From Myxococcota bacterium (GTDB lineage Bacteria > Myxococcota_A > UBA796 > JAJRTE01), in NCBI GenBank assembly GCA_024278455.1, contig JAJRTE010000053.1, forward strand, positions 1 through 59,834: a stretch of 59,834 nt of DNA, read 5' to 3'. The stretch's first letter is position 1. The number at the start of each line of letters is the position of its first letter. A program made the translations under genes and the position numbers. The notes beneath the pieces were generated by a model, which searched no databases, was not told the DNA's origin, and was given only the letters and a program-made list of their open reading frames with translations. Below are positions 21,093 to 28,747 of the stretch, piece after piece.

Positions 21093-22342
21093 TAGGCATC
21101 GTTGTTCTCCAGGTACTCCGCTGCCGGCCGGCCCGCGGCATCCGCACGCGCGACCGTCTCCCCGTCGGCCACCGCACCGGCCGCATCCGTCGGCCCGTCG
21201 GTGCCGTCCGTGCCCCCGCTGAAGAGCACGATCCCGTCCCAGCCCGAGATGTCCATGGCCCCGGCAAGCACCAGTTCCTGGTTGCGCCCCCCCTTCCCCG
21301 CTCCACGGACCGTCACCGTGGTCTCTCCGCCCGCTATCACGCACGCCGGCCGCGAAACCGGACGTGGCGACGTCGCGATCTCCTTGGCCACGGCGGCATA
21401 CGCGTGTGCCACCTCCCGCGCTTCCCCCTCCACGCGAGTCGAAAGTACCAGGGTGTGGTATCCCAGGTCCTCCGCGCGCTTCCGTGCGGCTTCCACGGCC
21501 AGCCCGTTGTTCCCCACGAGCAGGTTCTGGCAGCGCCCCAACACCGCGTCCCCCGGCTTGGCCGTGTCGGGAATCTTCCCCTCGACGCCCGCCTCGAAAC
21601 GGCTGCGCACTGCCGCCGGCACACGGTGCAGGAGGTCGTACTTGCCCAGGATCTCCACACACGTCGCGAACGTCGAGGCATCCGGGACCGTCGGCCCCGA
21701 GGCGATCACGTCCAGAGGGTCCCCCACCACGTCCGAGAGTATCAGCGAAACCACCGTGGCCGGAAACGCTGCACGGGCCAGCCCACCTCCCTTCACCCGG
21801 GAAAGGTGTTTCCGCACTGCATTCAACTCGACGATATTCGCCCCGCACGCCAGCAACAGGTCCGTCGTCTCCTGCTTGTCCCGCAGCGTGATACCGTCCA
21901 CCGGCGCCGGCATCAACGCCGACCCCCCGCCCGAAATCAGGCACAGCACCAGGGTCCTCTCGCCCGCGCCCCGCAGGAGGTCCAGGATCCGGTCTGTGCC
22001 CGCGACCCCCGCCTGGTCGGGCACCGGGTGCCCGCATTCGGTTAGCTCGATCCGCCGCAAGGGGACCGAGTGCCCGTACTTGGTATTCATCGCGCCGTCG
22101 GACAGCCGGTCCCCCAGCACGTCCTCCAGCGCCAAGCCCATCCGGGGCGATGCCTTGCCCGCTCCCACGGCCAGCACACGGTCGAACCGCGCCAGGTCAT
22201 GGGCCCGGTCCCCGACCAGAAGCCTCTTCCCCTCCAGCCGCACGAACCGGCGCACACACCGCTCCGGCTCCACCGCCTCCAACCCAGCCTGGAAGATCGA
22301 CGCGGCGTGTTCCCGCATCCTCTCCACCGTGAATCGGCTCAT
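20960..22342 (-). CDS. Glycerate 2-kinase (DUF4147/MOFRL type)
   Basis: A 460-residue cytoplasmic enzyme that phosphorylates D-glycerate to 2-phosphoglycerate, feeding glycolysis. The N-terminal DUF4147 domain shows VGAGKASPRMG, ISGGGSALMPAP and the NAVRKHLSRVKGGGLA segment; the C-terminal MOFRL domain shows CVIAGGETTVTVRG, GKGGRNQELVLA, FSGGTDGTDGPTDAAGA and the final GPTGTNVADVALVLVG. Length is normal. The ATG at 22342 has GGAGGGGG about five bases upstream. Its last 15 or so codons go beyond the conserved MOFRL end and overlap the convergent coiled-coil gene by 133 bp. It sits apart from other sugar genes. Confidence 0.92.
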   Translation of the reverse strand: MSRFTVERMREHAASIFQAGLEAVEPERCVRRFVRLEGKRLLVGDRAHDLARFDRVLAVGAGKASPRMGLALEDVLGDRLSDGAMNTKYGHSVPLRRIELTECGHPVPDQAGVAGTDRILDLLRGAGERTLVLCLISGGGSALMPAPVDGITLRDKQETTDLLLACGANIVELNAVRKHLSRVKGGGLARAAFPATVVSLILSDVVGDPLDVIASGPTVPDASTFATCVEILGKYDLLHRVPAAVRSRFEAGVEGKIPDTAKPGDAVLGRCQNLLVGNNGLAVEAARKRAEDLGYHTLVLSTRVEGEAREVAHAYAAVAKEIATSPRPVSRPACVIAGGETTVTVRGAGKGGRNQELVLAGAMDISGWDGIVLFSGGTDGTDGPTDAAGAVADGETVARADAAGRPAAEYLENNDAYHFFEALGDLVITGPTGTNVADVALVLVGEGGGSKENRFPKSLW

Positions 22343-22706
22343 CTCGCCCCCTCCATCCCTTCGAAGCCACGTCTCCCCGTGCGCCACCAGAACGTAGGGG
22401 TGGGCGCTCAGGGTATCGAAGCCGCGGTCCACCCTTCGCCCCTGTTGCCACCCTGGCATGAGCGCGTGGCGAGGTCAACACGTCGCGCCAGGCAGGCCGA
22501 CCGTTTCGACGAACGCGGTCGACCGCACCAGACCGGCAAGGGGTCGCGACGGCGGCCGGCAGCAGGCGCGCCCTCCCTGCCGGTGCCGATCCGTCCAGGG
22601 AGACGCACGGACGGGCGCTGTCGAGCCCGGATCGAACGGGGGCCCAAGGCCCAGGAGTGCCGCTCGACCCTTCGCGCTGACGGAAGGCCCTGCGTGTCGC
22701 ACAGAC

Positions 22707-22736
22707 TTGACTGGGCGCGTCATGTTCGACTATGCT
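22707..22736 (+). promoter_or_regulatory. Sigma-70-type promoter of the Fe-S membrane protein gene
   Basis: TTGACT (22707-22712), an 18-bp spacer and TATGCT (22731-22736). The predicted transcript start near 22743 falls inside an inverted repeat and leaves a leader of about 90 bases before the gene. Confidence 0.65.
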
Positions 22737-22758
22737 TATATACCACTGTCGGCATATA
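22737..22758. promoter_or_regulatory. Candidate operator, inverted repeat over the transcript start
   Basis: TATATACC (22737-22744), six bases, then GGCATATA (22751-22758): the arms match at 7 of 8 positions. It begins directly after the -10 box, where a bound dimer would block initiation. No regulator gene lies next to it, so the protein that binds it is unknown. Confidence 0.45.
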
Positions 22759-22830
22759 TTACGACCCTAGTGGTGGGCGTGTGAGCTTGTCGCACAACTA
22801 CTCCAAACACTGATGGGGAGAGGGAAGTTC

Positions 22831-23676
22831 GTGAAGAAGAAGCAGCACGGGAAGAAGGCGAAACGACGGGAGCGCAGGCCGATCCAGGACGTTGGCGTGG
22901 CGGCGCCTGACCTGCGGGGCATTGTGCACGGGCAAGCGACGGAGCGCGCCGTCGGGAGGTCGGGTGGTGGCGTCTTGGCGATCGATGGTACCGCGTCTGG
23001 GGGAACGGGTGGCCGTTTTCGCGTGGCAAAGAGCCTTCGCGGGGTCGTTGGAGCGACAGCGACAGGAGGTGCCATTGGAGCCGGTCTCGCCGGGAGTTCC
23101 CTTCCGGGCAATTCGACTGGCAGGAAGCGAAGGCGGGGAGGGAAGTTGCGCCGTTTCATCCACTGGCGGCGCTTCGTGCAAGGGGGTGTGGGTATCGGGA
23201 TCTATGTTTTGGTGGGCCGGTTCAACATCAATCTTTTGTGGGTGATTTTGTTCGGATCCTTGTTCGGGATTGTGCTTGGAAAGGTGTTCTGCCGTTGGAT
23301 GTGCCCGCTAGGATTCATCATGGAAACCCTGATGGGGAGCGGCGACAAGGCCAAGGCCCAGTCCAGCATGTACATGTATTTCAAGGTGGGATGTCCTATT
23401 GCGTGGATAGGTGGGCTTCTCAACAAGGTCAGCTTGCTCCGTGTGAAGCTAGATCCCTCGCGGTGCACCCACTGCGGGGTGTGCGAGTCGGCGTGCTACA
23501 TATCGGAATTCAACGAGACGCACGGGCTGCACCGTCCCGGTCTGGTCAACGCGTCCACGCACTACTCTTGTTCGCGTTGCCTGGCGTGCGTAGAATCCTG
23601 TCCGACCGGAGCGCTTTCCGTGGGGACGGCCTTTCCTGCGAACGTGGCGCGCGAGGTGACGGAGAGAGGCGCATGA
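22831..23676 (+). CDS. NapH/MauN-like 4Fe-4S membrane protein
   Basis: About 281 residues. The first 110 residues are basic and low-complexity (Lys, Arg, Gly-rich), an unusual extension. A membrane segment follows near residues 120-155 (GVGIGIYVLVG and LLWVILFGSLFGIVLG), then the polyferredoxin-type motif FCRWMCPLGF, a further short hydrophobic segment, and two Fe-S motifs: CTHCGVCESAC and CSRCLACVESCP. The second lets it carry electrons across or along the membrane, as in NapH-type proteins that feed periplasmic reductases. The GTG at 22831 follows GGGGAGAGGGAAG, a better ribosome site than that of the ATG at 22813. An MBL-fold hydrolase gene follows after about 90 bases. Its redox partner is not in the window. 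Confidence 0.8.
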   Translation: MKKKQHGKKAKRRERRPIQDVGVAAPDLRGIVHGQATERAVGRSGGGVLAIDGTASGGTGGRFRVAKSLRGVVGATATGGAIGAGLAGSSLPGNSTGRKRRRGGKLRRFIHWRRFVQGGVGIGIYVLVGRFNINLLWVILFGSLFGIVLGKVFCRWMCPLGFIMETLMGSGDKAKAQSSMYMYFKVGCPIAWIGGLLNKVSLLRVKLDPSRCTHCGVCESACYISEFNETHGLHRPGLVNASTHYSCSRCLACVESCPTGALSVGTAFPANVAREVTERGA

Positions 23677-23765
23677 CATGACCTCGTGTGTTGGCACGGT
23701 AGAACGGCCGGTGACGATTTCGCAGATCGGAAGCGTCTGCCGACAATCCATTGTTCGAGGCTGGC

Positions 23766-24503
23766 ATGGTTGACGAACTGCACGACGGTATCTATCTTCT
23801 TGGGCGCTTTGGTCCGGTGGGGTGCGGAGCATGGCTCTTCGTGTCGGACAAGGAGTGTGCACTGTTCGAGGCACCGGAGTACGGTCGAGGGGAAACCTCC
23901 CCGGCGGAGTTGGCAAGGACTATCATCGATGTCAACGGTCTCGCTCTCCGGTATGTACTCATTTCCCATCCACACAAGGATCACGTGGAATCCCTGGGGG
24001 AATACAGGAGCCGTTTTCCCGGTGCGACCTTCATCGCGCACAAGACGGCTTCCTACATACGCAACGGCTCCTGTACGGGCCGCCTCGTCACCGAACCGAA
24101 CCTCTGGAGAGAGGTGGCGGTCTCGGACGCGATGTTCGACACCCTGTACGAGGACAGCGTGGAACTCCCCCTGGGCAGCGATTGGATCCACCAAGTGCAC
24201 GCACCGAAGCACTCCCCGGGCGACACCGTGACATGGTTCCATCAGGCGTTGTTTACCGGAGACTGGTGGCTCTACGAAGGGGATCCAGGAAACTGCCGGG
24301 AAGTCCAGGTCGCAGCCAATGACTCGATCCGACGACTCTTCGACTATCTTGAAGCCCATCGACTGCCCGTCCAACACGTGTTCCCGTCGCATGCCAACAA
24401 CCTGCTCTACCACATCGACATTCGTGACGTGCTCGGCCGAAGCCTCAACCTGCCGGGCATGGCTGCCGCCCGCTGGTGCGAGGAACGGGCGGGGGACTAC
24501 TGA
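23766..24503 (+). CDS. MBL-fold metallo-hydrolase
   Basis: A 245-residue single-domain metallo-beta-lactamase-fold protein, probably cytoplasmic. The two-metal site is complete: HPHKDH (about residues 76-81), a downstream His in the KHSPGDT strand, Asp in FTGDWW and His in FPSHANN. Members include thioesterases, glyoxalase II-like enzymes and persulfide dioxygenases; nothing in the sequence tells which. The ATG at 23766 has GAGG about five bases upstream and opens with MVDELHDGIYLLG, a usual MBL first strand; a TTG 15 bases earlier is less likely. The Fe-S membrane protein upstream and DUF1858 protein downstream hint at a redox context. Confidence 0.85.
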   Translation: MVDELHDGIYLLGRFGPVGCGAWLFVSDKECALFEAPEYGRGETSPAELARTIIDVNGLALRYVLISHPHKDHVESLGEYRSRFPGATFIAHKTASYIRNGSCTGRLVTEPNLWREVAVSDAMFDTLYEDSVELPLGSDWIHQVHAPKHSPGDTVTWFHQALFTGDWWLYEGDPGNCREVQVAANDSIRRLFDYLEAHRLPVQHVFPSHANNLLYHIDIRDVLGRSLNLPGMAAARWCEERAGDY

Positions 24504-24695
24504 CCCGAACGCACTCCCCGCCTCCCTGTTACCCCCATTCTGCCCTGGCGCGGGGCCACGACCCGTGGAATACTGTCCCCGGAAACCTGGTTCACACGAT
24601 GGAGACCGCGCCAGGCCGGGTTTGTGTACGGAGGGGCCGGTGCGAGGCGGACGCCGGCAGTCGAGCGCATGCCAGGATCAAGGAGCCCGAAGGCC

Positions 24696-24893
24696 ATGAC
24701 AGTCACGCCGGAGACAACGATCGAAGAGCTGGTGGAAGAGAAGCCGAAGGCGATCGACTACTTGATGAAAAAAGGGATTCGCTGCATCCGTTGTGGAGAG
24801 CCCATCTGGGGGACCCTCGAGGAGGCGGCGAAGCAGAAGGATTTCTCCGACAGGGACATCGCGCGGTTCGTGGACGACCTCAACGACCTCTGA
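24696..24893 (+). CDS. DUF1858-type small protein
   Basis: A 65-residue protein that matches the DUF1858 pattern: TVTPETTIEELVEEKP, AIDYLMKKGI, then the cysteine pair CIRCGEP and a C-terminal helix. Family proteins are small helical domains often tied to hybrid-cluster or iron-sulfur redox proteins; the CxxC may be a redox disulfide. The ATG at 24696 is chosen because the conserved part begins there; AGGAG lies about ten bases upstream. In-frame starts at 24669 and earlier add only low-complexity sequence. The neighbouring Fe-S and MBL genes fit a small redox group, but function is unknown. Confidence 0.8.
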   Translation: MTVTPETTIEELVEEKPKAIDYLMKKGIRCIRCGEPIWGTLEEAAKQKDFSDRDIARFVDDLNDL

Positions 24894-25012
24894 GGGGTGG
24901 CGACTCTGGAACGCTTCCAGCATGCCGGCTGGTCCCCTTCGAACCGGACGGCGTGCCCTCCGCGCTGTCGCGCCGACTGCCTCGATCCCGGCCAGAGGCA
25001 AACACAATGCCC

Positions 25013-25041
25013 TTGACATGGCTCGAGCGGCTCAATAGGAT
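25013..25041 (+). promoter_or_regulatory. Strong sigma-70-type promoter of zapA
   Basis: A consensus TTGACA (25013-25018), a 17-bp spacer and TAGGAT (25036-25041). The predicted start near 25048 lies 15 bases before the zapA GTG, so the leader is very short and just includes the ribosome site. Confidence 0.8.
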
Positions 25042-25062
25042 GACACACTGGGGGAAGATAAG

Positions 25063-25350
25063 GTGTTCGCATTGAGTCGAAGAGCCGAAATCACCATTCT
25101 CGGTCAAAAATATGTCGTCAAGAGCGACCAGGACGAGGTTCAACTACAGCAAGTGGCGAAGTATGTCGACGCGAAACTGAGAGAACTGCAGCGTGGCGGG
25201 CACGTGAACACGGTCAGAGTCGCCGTGATGGGCGCATTGAACATCGCCAACGAGTACTTCCTGTTTCGCCGTCGCATGGAATACCTTCTCGACCAGATGG
25301 AAGAGCGGACCGACCGGCTTTCGGAACTCCTGGATGAACGTGGTCCGTGA
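25063..25350 (+). CDS. zapA: Cell division protein ZapA
   Basis: A 95-residue ZapA, which crosslinks and stabilises FtsZ filaments at the division ring. It begins with the expected beta-hairpin (ITILGQKYVVKS), then the helix QLQQVAKYVDAKL, the linker, and the long coiled-coil helix that ends near SELLDE. Length is typical. The start is GTG with GGGGGAAG about five bases upstream. As in many proteobacteria, a structured RNA candidate follows directly, and here rny lies beyond it. Confidence 0.88.
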   Translation: MFALSRRAEITILGQKYVVKSDQDEVQLQQVAKYVDAKLRELQRGGHVNTVRVAVMGALNIANEYFLFRRRMEYLLDQMEERTDRLSELLDERGP

Positions 25351-25377
25351 AGGCCGCCGGCTCGAGGCGCTGGTCCC

Positions 25378-25527
25378 GGTGCCACGAGCGGCTCATTCTG
25401 CACACCGGCTTCCCCAGGCATTCACGTGGACGGATCCGGAAGCGTACCGGCCCGGCGTTCCCCTTGCCGGGCGATGCGTCTGTTTCCGGTCGCCCACCTG
25501 CTGCCTTGCGTCAGCCATCGTGGCGAA
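25378..25527 (+). ncRNA. ssrS: Candidate 6S-like regulatory RNA downstream of zapA
   Basis: The 255-base zapA-rny gap can fold into one long irregular hairpin of about 150 nt. Closing stem: GCCACGA (25381-25387) with TCGTGGC (25518-25524), extended by GGCT (25390-25393) with AGCC (25513-25516). A large open middle follows, then CCGGAA (25436-25441) with TTCCGG (25484-25489), and a terminal hairpin GCCCGGC (25450-25456) with GCCGGGC (25466-25472). A closing stem, a central bubble and a terminal stem is the 6S RNA plan, and ssrS next to zapA is well known. Primary sequence similarity to E. coli 6S is not evident, so this rests on structure and position. The ends are approximate. Confidence 0.45.
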
Positions 25528-25606
25528 GAAGCGAGATACCTGTTGACACACCGGAAGTCTACGCCGTTTGTGCGTCCCCGGCGGCCCGGTGTGGGGAGTG
25601 TTCAAC

Positions 25607-27190
25607 TTGGAAACCATCGGGATTGTCGTGGCCGTGCTTGCGGCCCTTGCGGCCGGGTTCGTGATCGGCCATTTGCGGAAGGGCCAGGACCTGGCACAGC
25701 AAACCAAGGCTGCCGAGGCGGAAGCGCAACGTATCGTCGAAAGAGCCCACGCCGAGGCGGAGAGTATCATCAAGCGTGCGGAGTTGGCTTCGCGTGAACA
25801 GACCATCAAGGAGAACGAGAAGTTCGAGTTGGAAGTGAAGCGGGAGAGGAGCCAGCTTCAGGAACGGGACAGCCGGCTGCGCGTCAAGGAAGAGAACCTG
25901 GACAAGCGCGAAGAGAATCTGGACAAGCGCCTGGAAGCCCTCGAGAGACGGGAACGGGACGTGGACGAGCGCGAACGGGCGCTCGTGAAGCAGGAACGGG
26001 TGGTCGAGAAGCAACGGGCCGCGGCGGACGAACTGGTCGGTCGAGCCGAGGCCACGTTGATGGAAATGGCGCAGCTCAACCGCAGCGAGGCGCGCAAGCG
26101 GGTATTCGAGGCTGTCGAGCAGAAACACCGGGTGGAAATCGCCAAGCGGGTCAAGGAACTCGAGGACGATGCCATGGCCCAGGCGGACCGCAAGGCCAAG
26201 AAGATCATCGCCATGGCCGTGCAACGGTATGCCGGGGAATACGTGACGGAGAAGACCGTTTCCGTCGTCAACCTGCCCAACGAGGAGATGAAGGGACGAA
26301 TCATCGGACGCGAGGGACGCAACATTCGAGCGATCGAGGCCGCGACCGGCATCGACCTCATCATCGACGACACGCCGGAGGCGGTCATTCTCTCCGGGTT
26401 CAGCCCAATGCGGCGGGAAATCGCCCGCATCGCCCTCGATCAACTGATTGCCGACGGCCGCATCCACCCCTCTCGTATCGAAGAAGTCGTCGAGAAGGTC
26501 AAGGAGGAGGTGGAGTCATCGGTGCGCGAGTCCGGCGAGGAGGCTACGTTCAAGCTGCAGCTCAACAAGGTGCACCCGGAGATCATCCGTCTCATCGGCC
26601 AACTCAAGTACCGGACCAGTTACGGGCAAAACCAGTACGCCCACTCGATCGAGGTCGGGTTCCTGGCGGGAATGATGGCGTCCGAGCTGGGCCTGAACCC
26701 CAAGCACGCCAAGCGGGCGGGCCTGCTCCACGACATCGGCAAGGTGATCGACCACTCTGTCGAGGGGTCGCATGCCATCATCGGGGCGGAGTTTGCGAAG
26801 CGGTACGGTGAGCACCCGGTCGTGGTCAACGCCATTGCGGCGCACCACGAGGAGGTGCCCATGGAGTCTGTATACTCCGTGCTCGTCCAGGCTGCCGACG
26901 CCCTATCCGGCGCCAGGCCGGGAGCACGGCGCGAGATCCTGGAAAGCTACATCCGCCGCCTCGAGGACCTCGAGCGCATCTCCAACTCGTTCGATGGTGT
27001 CGAGAAATCCTACGCCGTCCAGGCCGGGCGGGAGTTGCGCATCATCGTCTGCAACGATTCCGTGTCCGACGCCGAAGCCGTCGTTCTGTCCCGAAACATC
27101 GCGAGGAAGATCGAATCCGAACTCACCTACCCCGGCCAGATCAAGGTCACCGTGATTCGCGAAACCAGGGCCGTCGAGTACGCGCGCTGA
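25607..27190 (+). CDS. rny: Ribonuclease Y
   Basis: About 527 residues; a membrane-tethered endoribonuclease that starts mRNA decay. Residues 3-23 are a membrane segment ([17 protein letters not shown]), followed by a long charged coiled coil to about 185, a KH domain (about 205-270; [19 protein letters not shown]) and an HD domain (about 320-420; [25 protein letters not shown]). All of the usual catalytic HD residues appear present. The start is probably TTG at 25607, with GGGGAG eight bases upstream; the GTG at 25598 is too close to that site. The gene points toward mreB on the opposite strand, with 72 bases between their stops. A TTGACA at 25543 may be its -35 box, but no good -10 follows. 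Confidence 0.93.
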   Translation: METIGIVVAVLAALAAGFVIGHLRKGQDLAQQTKAAEAEAQRIVERAHAEAESIIKRAELASREQTIKENEKFELEVKRERSQLQERDSRLRVKEENLDKREENLDKRLEALERRERDVDERERALVKQERVVEKQRAAADELVGRAEATLMEMAQLNRSEARKRVFEAVEQKHRVEIAKRVKELEDDAMAQADRKAKKIIAMAVQRYAGEYVTEKTVSVVNLPNEEMKGRIIGREGRNIRAIEAATGIDLIIDDTPEAVILSGFSPMRREIARIALDQLIADGRIHPSRIEEVVEKVKEEVESSVRESGEEATFKLQLNKVHPEIIRLIGQLKYRTSYGQNQYAHSIEVGFLAGMMASELGLNPKHAKRAGLLHDIGKVIDHSVEGSHAIIGAEFAKRYGEHPVVVNAIAAHHEEVPMESVYSVLVQAADALSGARPGARREILESYIRRLEDLERISNSFDGVEKSYAVQAGRELRIIVCNDSVSDAEAVVLSRNIARKIESELTYPGQIKVTVIRETRAVEYAR

Positions 27191-27262
27191 CAGCGCCGCC
27201 GGTGCCGCCACCCGCACGGGGCACGGGATGCGACCGGCCTGGAACCGGTGCCGAACAGGCGG

Positions 27263-28312
<1,050 letters not shown>

Positions 28313-28448
28313 CTACCTCGATCCTGCGTACTCCCGCCGGCGCGCCGTTGCCAGACGCGCCAGCCGGCGCGCCCACCCCGCACACGTCTTCGAGGCTTCA
28401 GGCAGGCGATTCGCACAACAATACGCTGTTGTCGTGGCCGGACGGCCA

Positions 28449-28607
28449 TCAACCCCAGTTGTCGGTGATGTTGAGACTTCCGATGGCCATCGCCAGCAGG
28501 CCTCCGACCATCGCCCAGTAGGTATTGAGGAAGATACCGGTGACCAGGGACACTACGCCCGCCAGGAATAGGGGACCTGCCCCCAGCCTCTTCACCACCT
28601 TGGACAT
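28449..28607 (-). CDS. Small two-helix membrane protein
   Basis: A 52-residue predicted membrane protein with hydrophobic segments at about residues 12-27 (PLFLAGVVSLVTGIFL) and 31-45 (WAMVGGLLAMAIGSL), joined by a short Asn-Thr-Tyr turn. The ATG at 28607 has GGGGG about six bases upstream; a longer frame to 28721 would start upstream of, or inside, the promoter. It lies 148 bases upstream of mreB on the same strand under a recognisable promoter. I do not recognise the family. Confidence 0.65.
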   Translation of the reverse strand: MSKVVKRLGAGPLFLAGVVSLVTGIFLNTYWAMVGGLLAMAIGSLNITDNWG

Positions 28608-28643
28608 CTCGACCCCCGGTCCGAATCCTGGAAACCAATGGTG

Positions 28644-28676
28644 CCATATATATATGGAAAGCCCTGACCTTGGCAA
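28644..28676 (-). promoter_or_regulatory. Promoter with embedded 14-bp AT palindrome, reading toward mreB
   Basis: Reading leftward: TTGCCA (28676-28671), about 16 bp, then TATATA within the perfect palindrome CCATATATATATGG (28657-28644). The palindrome covers the -10 region, which could simply melt easily or be a regulator site. Downstream genes are the 52-residue membrane protein and mreB. Confidence 0.6.
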
Positions 28677-28747
28677 GGACATTCGCGCCCCTCCCCTGCC
28701 TCGCGCACGGACGGACGACACACGGAACGGAGCCTGTGCACACCGCC

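Larger units (their letters stand above)
22343..22830. other. Intergenic region with one divergent-side promoter
   Basis: About 490 bases between the leftward glycerate kinase and the rightward Fe-S protein. Most of it is GC-rich with no convincing gene on either strand. The only features I see are the promoter and dyad near its right end, in a locally AT-rich tract (22730-22770). Confidence 0.6.

Noticed and set aside
22070-22813. A 247-codon + strand frame before the Fe-S gene
   Set aside because: It overlaps the glycerate kinase gene, is Arg/Pro-rich, and runs through the promoter.
24080-24500. Rightward metallo-hydrolase as a chromosomal antibiotic beta-lactamase
   Set aside because: The metal motif is HPHKDH with a short general MBL fold and no signal peptide; nothing suggests a beta-lactam role.
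27191-27262. Two-way terminator between rny and mreB
   Set aside because: Only a 5-bp stem (ACCGG/CCGGT) with a 7-base loop and no T-run; too weak to call.
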